64,000 nucleotides of DNA from Nematostella vectensis (lineage: Eukaryota > Cnidaria > Anthozoa > Actiniaria > Edwardsiidae): positions 12,654,566 to 12,718,565 of the forward strand of contig NC_064035.1 in assembly GCF_932526225.1 (NCBI RefSeq). Direction: 5' to 3'. A program made the position numbers and the translations under genes. Shown piece after piece: positions 1 through 12,000 of the stretch (positions within the stretch are counted from its first letter, which is position 1; each line of letters starts with the position of its first letter). A model generated the notes under the pieces. That model was given only the letters and a program-made list of their open reading frames with translations. It was not told the origin of the DNA and did no database searches.

Positions 1-3000
1 AAGTCTTGGGTTAATAGCTGGTTCTGGAGGCTTTTCTACGATTTCAAAACTCTCTTCAACATCACCTGAATAGTACACAACCAAGAGCAGCAGTAAGTAA
101 AAGAAATATTAACCAATAAATAAAAAAAGGCCGAAACGATATCTTCCGAAGGGCTCTTTAGAGCATGGTGTGCAGGCATGGAAACAACAGAACGGCCAAC
201 AGCAGGGGAATGAATCAACACCTCTGTGAAACAGTAGCAGCGCTTAAAGAAAACACATACCAATGCCTATTACTAACCTTCCATGCCAGAATCTTCATCA
301 TCCTTTTCAGAGTACTTTCTGAAAAAAAAGGTCAATTTCAGATATGAAAACCTCTTCAGAAAATTTTGCGGCTTCCATATACAATTGAACAATACTGTAT
401 TCTCCTTAGCTTGTTAAACCACTGCTTTAGCATCTTCAAACTACTGCCGAAGTTAAAAAAAGGGTACTACTGCTGTAGTGCCAGGCTAAAAGGGAAGGGT
501 CTGAAGGGTCCGGACCCACCCTTCTCATGTGACGAGATGAGTTCGAGTTAGGTTGACACATTCGTTGGTAGTTATGAAGATGGTTGATTTTATGCATGCA
601 TTTGGAAATAAAAAAAATCTCTAGATTCATCTAGTGATCTATTACCAGAGCTGAGGAAGCCCTTTGAACGTAATTAATCCGTTGTTAGTGAAGTACTACT
701 CTGAAAACCACCCTGCATTTTCTCTAGAAACGCCCTCAGGTGTTGACAATAATACCTTACACAAGACGACAGCGATGACAGGGAGAATGTGATAAAAAAA
801 ATTTATTCTTAGCACCCAATTCTACTTCAGTTGGAAATACTGATTGAGCTGTTGATGTTAATTTTTTTCCAATCCTGTCACTATTACGATGAATAAACGT
901 TACCCATGAAGACCAATGTTTACATATTATACTCACAGCTCAGGTGCAAGATGGTACCTCCTCTGCTCAACTGCCAGCATCTTGGCATCCTGAAGCCTCT
1001 TGTCTACAAAAAAGAGAAATAAAACATTTGCTTTTCTTTAATTTTAATATATAACCTTTGTATTGACACTGAAGGCAATTTTAACTTACCCACTGTGGAG
1101 TTGCTCTGAAAGGACAAAGAGAAGAATAAATCAGATAAATTATTATAAATAATTTATTTTATATTGTTTATTTAATTTTATAATTTATTAGAATAAATCA
1201 GAATAAATTATTGAAGAAAGTGAAATAATTTTTTATTTCCAAACCTGCGGAGTATCAGCAAGGTCGATTCCCTCTTCTATTTTGCTGATCCTTAAAAATA
1301 TCAGTGACCATTAAACCTTATTTATACACCATCCTTCCTCAGGTACCGATGACATCAAGGTCAGCATTACAGGCCCGTAGCCAGGGGGGGCTCGGGGGAT
1401 TTGGACAAACCCCCCGACCCGGCTTTAAGGTCCGCTCAGAGTAAACGAAAAAATATAACCTTTCCCTGGATATACCCTGCACATCAATATGTCTTTAAAA
1501 TGACTATAAACATCTTTTTATAATAATTATCTTTATTATTATTGCTATATGTTAAAAAGCACCCTAAATTTTAAATACAAGATTGAATTTATTTGAAATA
1601 TTGGTTGCCTAATGTAAATAAAGCTAGGAGGGGGGTATACCTGAAATTTTGTCCGCTCAATGGAAAAACGAGCCAACCCGCTCAAAATCCTGGCTACGGG
1701 CGTGGCATCATGAGGCACAATAGCAAGGCGGCAGAGGGGGGAGGTGACGGAGAGAAGAGACAGGAGGGGTCTTCTCGCTCCTTTCTCCTCTCTCCCTCCC
1801 CCTCCGCTGCCCTTGTTCCACCTTGTTCTCGCGCCTGTGACCTCAATGCCCTGGGATGTACATCATCATCTTTATCATTATCACCGTCATCTTTATCATC
1901 ATCAGTCTAATTAACATCCTCTATACAGATGTTTTCATTACCATCCAGTATCTACATCATCGTCGACATTGTCATGGTCATCACAATTGATATCATCACA
2001 ACGCACCATAAAGTGCCATTATATCACACTTCCTTACTATGCAGTTGGCCTTTGCTATCGTTATATACTATCACCATATACTATTATCATATACTATCGT
2101 CAGTTTTATGTATTTCACATTTATTTTTATGTAATTGTTTTATTGTTTACTTTTTCCTCCAAAACATTAGCTGCTCATTCTGGAAGCTACTCTCCAATTC
2201 AATATAACATTAAGTTTGTGTATGTCAGTCATATCCTGTGCACTTACCATCTATACATAGAGCCTTTAGATGGTGCCTGGAAGTAGTATACAGGGGATCC
2301 AGGGGTTTTTGTGACCAGGAGCTTGAACAAGTTATTTCTTGCCCGGGAGGTTTCTCCTTTCTTTATTCTTTTCTTTGCCTTGTACTGATATGACATTTGG
2401 GAACAACATGAATCATCATATCCATTGGTAAACATAAGAAATTAATACACAAAATAAAGCTTTCATTAGAGAGTTACCGTATGTAGGCCTTATTCATACC
2501 TCTTCATATCCCGTTATTTCTACTGAGGCTCCTTTCTTCAGCATCAAGAATGCTTCTTTCTTATCATTCTGAAGTGAAGGAGAAATGAGAATATTACTCC
2601 TGGGTAATGAGTGGTGCTCATTATTTAGAACATAAATAGAATTGGATATGTAGGCCTTCTTTCCCCTCCCCCCTCCCCCCCTAGGCCCATATCTGTCTAC
2701 TAAAGACAAGCTGTAGAACAATTACTTAGGTGGTCTGCATAGGTGATGTGGAATCAGCTGAATCAGTTAAAATGGTAAATATTTTATGCTGGCATCCACA
2801 TATATTTACAAACTATTTAAACTCTAGAATAACTCACATTTTTTGTAGGCCCAGCTACACTAGTTGGTGGGGGGTAATCGGCTGTATCAGGAGGCAATGA
2901 TAAATCCTGAGAAAAAAGTAAAAAGATATATAATTTGGTGGGCAGTGTGGGTAAAATCAGTTAACAAACTTTGACAACTCTGAGGTTAAGGCCTTTATGG

Positions 3001-6000
3001 AAATTATTTGATTTCAGTAAGTTTTGATAGATAGTATTAATATCGCAAACAAAACTTTGCTTCTGATTATAAGGAAAAGACAAGTAAGGCCATGCCTGTG
3101 CCCCCAATATTTTCCTAATGTTTCTGTATCGTGCCCTCCCCCTAATATTTCAAGGCTTGCTGCGGCATTGTTGCTGAATATCAATGTTATATCTACGATT
3201 GTGCACCCCTCCCCTCGGTAAATCCTGGGTACCCATCTGATTTTTACTCACCCTATAAAATCTCAAGGTTGAACCACAAAGGTCTACCCAATATGTCTTC
3301 CACTGTAGGTCCTGTAAGTCATTGTATCATTTCATTTTAAAATAATCAAATTGGGACTGCAACAGAAAGACTGCTTTGTATCCAGGTGTGTAAAATCTTG
3401 ATTTTGATTGTGCCTGTTTGGCTCACTTTGCGCTTGCCCCGGATGATGGATGGTAAGTACTCAGCGCATAGCAAAAAACATAAGACACAGGGTAAACGCC
3501 TGAAAGCAGGCACTCAAACAGCTTTTACATTATTATTATTTCAGCAGATATTTAGTATGAATTACTCTGGTTAAGCCCTGGCCAAAAGAAATGCCAAACT
3601 TGCACCAACATGCGCTGCCTTATGTTCACTTGCGTTGAATTGTGTCAAATTTGAACATTTTAAAATTTTGTACAGAAGTTTGCCATATTGCATCCACTTG
3701 CGTTTTGTTTGGTCAGGGCTTTACATTACAAGCAGAGATTTGGCAGCATATGTGCAAGTATTTGATTTATCTATATTTATGCCTACCTTGGCTTTTCTGC
3801 TAGGATCGACCACTAGCACACAGTTTAGATACCCCCACTGAAAAACAAACAATGTGATTAGAATGGTAACAGTATCTGTAGATAAAAATGTCTCTGATAC
3901 AAAGCTTGCTTATTGACTGAGATTAGTCTGACTATAGATATGTAGGGGATATATGTATATGATCAACATGAACAGATCTCCCTTCAGTAGATCTCAGCAG
4001 TTGTGCAGTAGCAGAGACCCAGCAAGCCCAGTCTACTTATTTGACACCTATTTAAAGCAAATCTTAATATCCAGACTTTTTAAGACCACAGGTCTTAGAA
4101 AGGGAGAAGAGTCGAACATGGGGATGGGCAGGGCATGGTGGAGGTTAGGTTTACTTGTTTTTTTATTCATTAACTGAAGTCTACATAATTTCCAGAAAGC
4201 TACAAGGGAAAACAAGAAATGTAATCTGGTAACTGGTTCTGCACAGTTAATCTTTCTTACAGCTGCTTCGGATTGTGCATTTTGGAACATGAAGACCACA
4301 CATAACCTTCTGGGGCAGATAACCCAATATACCAGGCCCATAATTATTTTTTCAGAGGGGGTTGGGGGGGGGGGAGTTTTCCAATAAAAATCTAACCACC
4401 CAAAAGAACAAAAAGGGATTTTTAATGCAATTGCAGTATCTCCATGAGATATAAGTAGGAATTGAGGCTACCTCTTCCCACCTACCCCACCCCCTGATGT
4501 TTGCACCATGTGTACACCAAACACAGAACAAGATAACTGATCTGGATTACTTACGTGGATACAGGAGAGGTCAACCGCATTTTCAGGTTTGCCAGATTCT
4601 ACAGCAGAGCCCTGTAAAAAGAAAAGGGTGCAAAAAATGATCTGGTTTGCATAATACTTCCTCATCCAGCTGACTGAACCCGATAAAAACGACAAGGGTG
4701 ATTGTCTGCAAAATCAATTTTAACCCTAAGGGATAACAATTTTGGTGTGGTCAACAGCAATTCTTACCACTTAGAGATAGCAAATTGGGTGTGGTCAAAG
4801 GAACTTTCAAAGGAATATTTCATACCCTAAGAGATTGATGAATCGGAAAATCCTTAAACAACCCCCTAAGGGATAGAAGTTGGCCCAAATTTTATACCCT
4901 AAAAGGTAGGACAATCACCCCTGTCTACTTTTCTTGAGAGTCCCCCCCTCCCGGGTGACTGGGTCAGGACTGCAGATTGGTATTGTATGTAAAATGCATT
5001 ACAGTTGATCAAGCATTTTTGGATAGGGCCCAAGCTCTTGCAGGAAGGAATTCAGAGAATAAAACTTATGTATTACCCCAAAAATACCCAACCCTGAATT
5101 CTAAACCCAAAATATAACCAGGCAAAATTTGTCAAACAAAAAATACAGAGAATACAAATATTATTTGAACCCCAAAATTACATTTGGTTACTCCATCATG
5201 CAAACAGACCCCCCCTCCCTGATCCCACTTGGGTTATAGTAGATTGGGGGGGCAGGGGCGTAGGCAGGGGGGTGGCCTAGGGGGCCCGGCCCCCCCTTTT
5301 AGCAGCCAAAAATACAGTAAATGTATAAGACAATATCTTAAACACAGGAGAAAATGCCTTGAAAGGGCCTTTTGGGGCCCCTCCTGTTAAAAATCCTGGC
5401 TATGCTGTATATTGGGGGGGCCCTGAAACACTAAATCACGCAAGGAGACCTAGTTACCTAGACATAGGTCTTGAGCATGGATTGAAAGAAGATTCACATT
5501 AATCCTTAATGTCATAATATTGATAATAGGATAAAAACAGGGGATGGCGAATAATTTGCAGGTGCCTACCAGTGTTTGGCTGGGAAAGAGTGCAAGGGTG
5601 TAGCCAGGGGGTGGCCCAGGGGGCCTGCCCCAACCCCCCCCCCCCCCCCCTAACCCCTTCTAGCAGCAAAAATACAGTATGTATAAGACATTATCTAAAA
5701 GAAAGGAGAAAATGTCTTGAAATGGGCCCTCCTGGTAAAAATGCTGGCTACATCACTGGAGTGTCCCCTCTAATATTTTTTGGCTAACTGCTTTCTATGC
5801 TCATATCTTTCATGTGGTTAAACCTGAAGCCAAAGGTCAGTAAATTAGTTGTTATTGTATGTGATTTTTTAAAAACATATCTATTATGGTTATACAAAAA
5901 TATTGCATTTTGAGTCATAACAAATGCCTGTATACGGACGGCAGTACTTGTACGATTATGAACGAATAACGATTTCCGATAAGCTCCAGAACGGTCGACT

Positions 6001-6783
6001 TCCTGTTGTGATATAGCTGTCTTTTTTTTTTATAAATAAGCAAATTCCAAACGCGTGATCGCTGTCGTGCTCCATCTTCATGGAAAAAGTAACACGCTAA
6101 CGAAATAATAATAATATCAATGAAAAAAAGACGTGTAAAGTAAAAGATAAAAATCAACTGATCTCCTAAGATTGCCGCGGGAATCTCGTTAGATGCTTTT
6201 ACAAATCACGAAATAAACGAGGCACTGACTGTGTTTGAGACCCGAGATTTCCCATAAACGATTCCTTAATATCGCCGCGTAAATAGCCCAGTGCTATACT
6301 GTGATAGAATCTTCGCTTCGATTTTGGCAGCAAAGCCAGCGTTTCAGACAGCAGAAGACAGTAAGCTTATATGAGATATAAATAACGGAGGCTGATAAGC
6401 AGACAGATTGCGACATGAATCTGCAAACCCACTCCAAAAAGCAGAGCTATTTCCATACATTCAATTACAAATATATTTTTTTCAGCTGATCAAATTGGCT
6501 AGCCATATCATTAATAACAATAAACCGTGCTAATGACTAAGCTTAGTTTACTTTCCAGATTCCAGACAAAGCAAATGTGCAATTTACAGAGTTGTCACTG
6601 TAGTAATCCATAGAATGAGCAGCGTCCACGCGAGATCCTAGCAGATGTAAACTGGCAAAGCACACTAACAGTTTATCTATGCCCTGAAAGTCAAAGAGAA
6701 TCACTCGGATATTTAGATACCTCGCCATCTTCGGAATACTTCCTCTCCTCGATTTCTGCCATCTTCAGCTCTGTTGACTCCAT
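1..6783 (-). CDS. unidentified multi-exon gene, 3' part off the left edge
   Basis: I do not recognise this gene. Small minus-strand exons with good splice sites are visible at 6783-6721 (ATG, starts MESTELKMAEIEERK), 4611-4555, 3837-3787 (WGYLNCVLVVDPSRKAK), 2906-2838 (proline-rich, DYPPP), 2568-2500 (NDKKEAFLMLKKGASVEI), 1290-1245, a 16-nt micro-exon at 1107-1092, about 1003-946 (KRLQDAKMLAVEQRRYHL), about 312-266 (acidic, YSEKDDEDSGMEG) and from about 63 to the left edge (ESFEIVEKPPEP). The first five are phase 0. The 1290-1245 exon needs two bases from an upstream exon I could not find, so at least one exon is missing between 2500 and 1290. A further open segment at 6683-6552 has splice-like ends but would imply a 37-bp intron. 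The product looks hydrophilic and acidic with a short basic helical stretch; no signal peptide is seen. Several introns hold MITE-like repeats. Confidence 0.45.
1372..1703. mobile_element. MITE, GTAGCCAGG-type ends
   Basis: The ends are inverted (GCCCGTAGCCAGG against CCTGGCTACGGGC), enclosing 330 bp. Related pieces are at 5255-5405 and 5593-5757. Confidence 0.7.
1855..1995. repeat. CAT/ATC trinucleotide-rich tract
   Basis: A run of imperfect CATCAT and TCATCATC triplets within an intron of the left minus-strand gene. No coding role is seen. Confidence 0.75.
4692..4925. mobile_element. MITE with GGTGATTGTC ends
   Basis: Inverted ends GGGTGATTGTC and GACAATCACCCC enclose short internal repeats of the CCCTAAGGGATA type. 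It lies in an intron of the left gene. Confidence 0.65.
5255..5405. mobile_element. MITE fragment, GTAGCCAGG family
   Basis: GGCGTAGGCAGGGGGG at the left and AATCCTGGCTATG at the right are imperfect inverted ends, with G/C-rich borders like the copy at 1372-1703. Confidence 0.6.
5593..5757. mobile_element. MITE fragment, GTAGCCAGG family
   Basis: GGTGTAGCCAGGGGG and AATGCTGGCTACA are imperfect inverted ends. A long C run lies near the left end. The interior matches the copy at 5255-5405 (AGCAGC..AAATACAGTA, TATAAGACA). Confidence 0.65.
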
Positions 6784-7071
6784 TCGAGATTTTTTGCTCT
6801 TGGATGAGAGACTGGGACTAGGGAGGTTACTTCCGGGTCGGATTCCCCGCTTCCGGTATCAGCCGTTATAGTGTTCCTCTATTGCTAAATAGTGAAAGGA
6901 TAAAATTCCACGTAATTAATGTCACCTGGGGAAACGAGGAGAGCTCATTCTCTCTCAATTCAAGAAGGCAAAGAAGATTGACACCTCTGAAAGACTGAGT
7001 AGTTGCGCTGGTTTCGAGCGTTAGCCCTTCGTTTCATACCTTGTCCACATCACGCCTACCAGGGCCGTAGC

Positions 7072-7221
7072 AAAAGGTGGGGCCGTGGGGGCCGTGTCCC
7101 CCCAATATTTTAAAACTTATAAGGAAATGACCGGTTTGGGCGTGGCGGTGCCCCCCCCTAAATGTTATCTTAATGTTTCTGTAAGTGCCCCAAATAATTC
7201 GAGGCGTGCTACTACGGCTAA
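7072..7221. mobile_element. MITE, GGGCCGTAGC family
   Basis: Ends AGGGCCGTAGCA and TGCTACTACGGC are inverted. The interior has GTGCCCCCC and AATATTTT segments. Related pieces lie near 3085-3215, 25024-25110 and 43450-43592. Confidence 0.65.
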
Positions 7222-7545
7222 GAGACCATCTCTTGTTTTTCTACAGCTTGTATGTAGTCTTTCTAGTTATACATAAACAGACTGACATTAGCTACAAAGA
7301 ACTAGGAACAGATTTTTACTGTTTCATGACTACGCAAAAGAAGTCCTTAGAGTCTATTTGAGGATATGTCTGATTTAGATATTGACGAAGTTCCAGAAAA
7401 CACAAATGTTTACTTTTTAGAAACAAATATATACGGTTTGCATATATATATGGGAGGATAATAGGAATCTCTAATTCCTAAAAAAAAATTCCTAATTAAC
7501 CAGAAAATAGCAGCACGGAATTCACATCCTTGGTGAAAACCTTCA

Positions 7546-7796
7546 TTTAAAGCCGCATTGTCACCAGTTTACTTCCGGAGGTCCGTCAGAAACCTCAACC
7601 GTCAAAAGAATCTATTAGAATCCGCGCTATAAAACGGGCCATCCGCTCTAAATTATCAGTCAAATCCTAGAAGAAACTTCCAAAAGACACACTGCTTTTA
7701 AAATTTTAAAACATTTTTTGCAGTTTCCGTTAAAAATCATCGGAGATTCTTACGTAATCGACCGGAAGTAAACTGGTGACAATGCGGCTTTAATCT
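7546..7796. mobile_element. 250-bp MITE with TTAAAGCCGC ends
   Basis: Near-perfect inverted ends of about 30 bp (TTTAAAGCCGCATTGTCACC and its complement at 7775-7794). A one-ended related copy is at 18088-18290. TTAA at both ends would suit a piggyBac-type target site, which is only a suggestion. Confidence 0.8.
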
Positions 7797-8103
7797 TTCC
7801 CTGCTAGCAGAGGCCTCTTTTCTCTGTACTTCGCTTGGCTGGCGTTCTTTAATCTAGGGCCTTTGCGAGACCTACAGTGAAAAAGGCTTGACGAATTATT
7901 TAGATCCCAGATGCAGAGGTCAGGACTTAAAAGTCAGGACTAGAAGTTGTCAAGGCCGTGGGGGGTGGGGGCGGGGGGTCCCATGATTCCTATAGGGCCA
8001 AACATATTGAAAAAAAGCTGATTGTAATAATGATATAGAGAAAAGTAAAAAAATTATCGCTGTAGTTCTTGCCCAGTGAACAGAGCTTAGGATGTGCATC
8101 ACC

Positions 8104-8263
8104 TCTTAGATTATTGACGCTTGTGGGAAGGCATAAATATTCATATTCAACTTTTATTCATATAGTCCCCGAGTAGTCTTGACTCTTAGATTATTGACGC
8201 TTGTGGGAAGGCATAAATATTCATATTAAACTTTTATTCATATAGTCCCCGAGTAGTCTTGAC
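8104..8263. repeat. 80-bp tandem duplication
   Basis: Two direct copies of 80 bp (8104-8183 and 8184-8263) differ at one base (TTCAACT against TTAAACT). They look like a recent single duplication in the gap between the left gene and IFT43. Confidence 0.9.
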
Positions 8264-9045
8264 CGTTTACATTAGCAAACCGCGAACTATAACATAGAAA
8301 AGCGAGCCCTCCTATGTATCTTTGTATATGTCCCTTCAAGTGTGAATGGAGCTGCTACTAGCTACCCTTGCTTATTCCAGTCAGATAAATACATTTGTAC
8401 AAATTCTATATACAAAGTTCTGTATAGACTACTGTAGAGTTGCTATATAGGCCGTCTATGTAAAGATGCAAGGTACATTCATGAAAATTATCACATTACA
8501 ATAATTTAATGTTAATAAACTTAATGCGAAATATGCACCACTACTCAAGAAAGGCATAAAAAAAGGGCTGTCCTGAGTTTTTCGTGGGGTATTATTTAGT
8601 TCACGATCTGCTGTAAGACAAGAGGAGACTAAAACATTATGAATGGACATTTTTCAGGTTCTCTAGGATCATTGCTTAGTATATGGAAAGAGCTCAAACC
8701 CTCCACCTGGCTAATATACAATTAGCCACCACCTCCACCTGACAAATATACAATTAGCTAGATGCACTGCAACTGCAACATAGTCAGCCAAAATTTGTCA
8801 ATGTTTTGATTTAAGGATCTATAAATTTTTTAGCTTTCATTCACCAAATTCAATACAAACGTAAGGCAACAGCTTCCAAAAAATCGGCCAAAATGTTTTT
8901 TTGGCAAGAATAACAAAATAACAGCTGACGAAAACTTTTCAAATGGTTTTAGTGCATCATTTCACAACATTCCATAGCAGGACTCTCATTTAAATAGCAT
9001 CGCCGATGGAACATACATGTACAATCATTATGTGCATAAGAAGTT

Positions 9046-12000
9046 TTATGTTTTCTCTGATTCTTCTGATTTCTCGTCAGCTTTATCCCATTCTGTTTGG
9101 AGTTCAGATGCAATTTCTGTGAACAGTCGGTTCCAATCCCAAGCCTTATCCTCCTGCAAAGCCCAAAAAAGACAAATGAAGTGACGAAATAAACCCACCC
9201 AGCCTAATTTTCACTGTTTCTACATGTCTGAAAATCAAACTAAGGCCCCAGAGTCGACCACACTAAAAATCCCAGTTAAAAATCTGATAAGAACACCATT
9301 GGAGCTTTACTTACCTCAAAAACTTCAGATTCAGGAGAAAGGACGTTGCTGAGCAGCTTCAGATCAATATCACCATCCTACAACAGTTATAGAATAGCAC
9401 ACTCATTATGAAGTTGAAGAAGAAAATAGAGATCCTAAAAAGTGGATTCTCTAGGGGAAAACAGGAAAAAAGAGAGCTACATAGAAAACCCTTTTTTTCA
9501 TTCCAGACCCTTGCATCACGCCTCTACTTTAATTTATTTTATCTTATCATGTCACAAAGAGGAACACAAAAGACTTTCTTACCAGGGAGAAAAGAGCTGA
9601 ATGCTTTTGGTAGTAGCTGTCCAGTTCTTTGTATGTGGCCACTCTGTTTACCTGAACACTGAGAAAAAAATATAAATATAGAAATCCAATTGCATTTATA
9701 AAACCCATGGGGCCGGCTGCACAAAGCTGGATAAGTTATATGCCAGATAGGCACTACCCACAGAATAAAATCCCTATCCAGCGGATAAAATAGCGTTGCA
9801 CAAAGAGTGGATAGAAGGCTGGATAACTATGCGCTGAATAGCCATCATTACCTTTAATTGGCTCCCTGTTACCATGGTAAATATGTAAAGTGTGCGCTGT
9901 TATTCCTTTAAAAAATAACGACAGTTGAAAGAGCTACAAAAAGTGCCAGAAAACAAACAGTTTATCGAGGTAAAGGGCACGTAAATCATGGAATGATCAC
10001 AGGGATAAGGGATAAGCTTTCTCCTGTCTTAGGGGACTCACATTTCTCAACAGAATGGGAAATATAGATTTTTTCCCCATTCCTGCCAGAGCTGCTTTTC
10101 TTTACATTTATTCGGTGGATAAGATTTTATCCTAACTTTTTTATACAGATGGCTATATCCGCTGGATAACTTTTATTTGGGTTTTATGCAACCAAATCAC
10201 AACACTCTGATAAATTTTAACCACTGGAAAAGAATTTAACTGGTGGATAGGACTTATCCAAGTTTAGTGCAATGCCCCAGGTAAGGCAAATTTTGTGGAA
10301 TTAAGATTCAAGATATTTCTTGTAAAATTTCTGTCTGAAGGGTGATTCCACAATGTTCCTATCAATCAAACTTTTGCAAAAGGAACCTGATGTATTTTAC
10401 CTTGGAGGTGCTGCTATCTGTGTTGCCATATCTTCCTCCTGAACTTCCTCCAGGTCAGGAATAACTAGAATATCTAAACAGACAAGAATAGTCGATAATA
10501 AAGGCCTGGCTGAACACGGAGACATGTCACATGTCACAAGTAACACATGTAACATATTTTGTAGTTTAGGCAGAAAAAAACATATTGTGCACCTAATCTT
10601 AAAGTAGTGAACAAATGATTTGCAGATTGTTTAAAAACGTTGTCCTACACCACTGCATGCTCTCGGTAGTGACTTTACTAGGAAACATATTGGGTGTGGC
10701 ATGTCTCCTAGTTTAGCAGGGCTTTTTAGGGGGCTATATTATATGTTTTCATTGGGCCAAAAATTGCTAAACAATCCTTTTGAATGGTGCTGGCTTTCTA
10801 GAGCCTCTAAAATGCCCATACCTTGTCCTGTCTGGCCCACCACAAAAAATATGCTACCACTTCTACAGCACACAAACAACATGATATAGCCCTTTAACCT
10901 CCAAATGCATGAAAAACAAAAAGAAGAAAATACACACCATTATCCTCATCTTTAGGCTTGTCATTTTCAACCCTCAACCTTTCACTGTAAATTAAGGTAA
11001 CCAATGTCAAGTAGGTTAAACTTCCTCCATCGAACTAATAGAATTTATAATTGAAACAAAATAATTCTTACTTACTCATCATCAAAAGCCTCGACATCAC
11101 CACCACCACTGCAAGGGAGATATGTAAAGACGTCAATTCAAATTACATCGCTATATCACAGATAGTAACAATCTGTTGTACATCATTTATCAACTGCTGA
11201 GCAGGTTTGACATTGTATGGTATATGTACATCCTCTTCTGTGCCCATCAGCATAGCGCAAGGCCAGGCTGCATAGGCAATGGTAATCATTTGGTTCAGGT
11301 AATCATTTGATGCCATCAGACCATGTTTTTCTTCCCCTTTCACCTTATGAGGAATGATATCATCAAAATGTTACCCTTTTTTCTTTTCCTTTGGGGTGTC
11401 ATCGGCCCATCCACCCTGTCTTCTGGAGGGTCGAGGAGGCATCTAAGAAATCCATGAATTACAAGCATTACAAACAATCTGACAATGCTATTCATTATCA
11501 GTAATGCTGAATCATTCTTTGACAATGAAAACATACAGCAGCATCAGCTATGATGGACTCTCTTTGTGGTGGGATCATGGGTGGCAAGTTTGCGCGTCAG
11601 CGTATGGGGCCTCTCACTCTGCTGAAATGGGTTCGATTCCCAGTTGAGACATGGAGAGTATCTTTCTGGTTCTTGACCCTAACTTTGACTTGTTGTGAAT
11701 GTATGTGAGCTTACTAGAAGCTTGTGTTCCTCAGTTCCAAGACGGGACATTCTGATATTTTTGATGTTGCTAAAGATTAAGTGACTCACTATAATCAGCA
11801 ACTATCATTCACACAGCCAAACCCTACATGATAGTTGATAGTGCATTATAGTTAGTGACCAAATACAGAAGATAATTAGAACTCTCCAACTACTTTATCA
11901 TTGACAGGAGTATAAATTTACAAACCTTTTTACTAAAAAAAGGTAAAGCTGGTACTTACCATACCTTTCATTACCATTCCTTTCAACTATGTAACTTTTT

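Larger units (their letters stand above)
6784..9045. other. intergenic gap, left gene to IFT43
   Basis: No coding exon is seen. It holds MITEs at 7072 and 7546, an AGAGGCCTC half element near 7805 and the 80-bp duplication at 8104. Confidence 0.6.

Noticed and set aside
6552-6720. Second exon of the left gene after a 37-bp intron
   Set aside because: An intron this short is unlikely and the encoded segment looks unlike the other exons; kept only as a note.
9650-9653. Upstream acceptor for IFT43 exon 9
   Set aside because: Using the AG before GTAAACAG brings an in-frame TAA; the AG eight bases on restores the family RVATYKELD sequence.
11560-11660. Functional tRNA gene
   Set aside because: The B-box is good but the stems do not pair convincingly and a non-tRNA tail follows, so a SINE is more likely.
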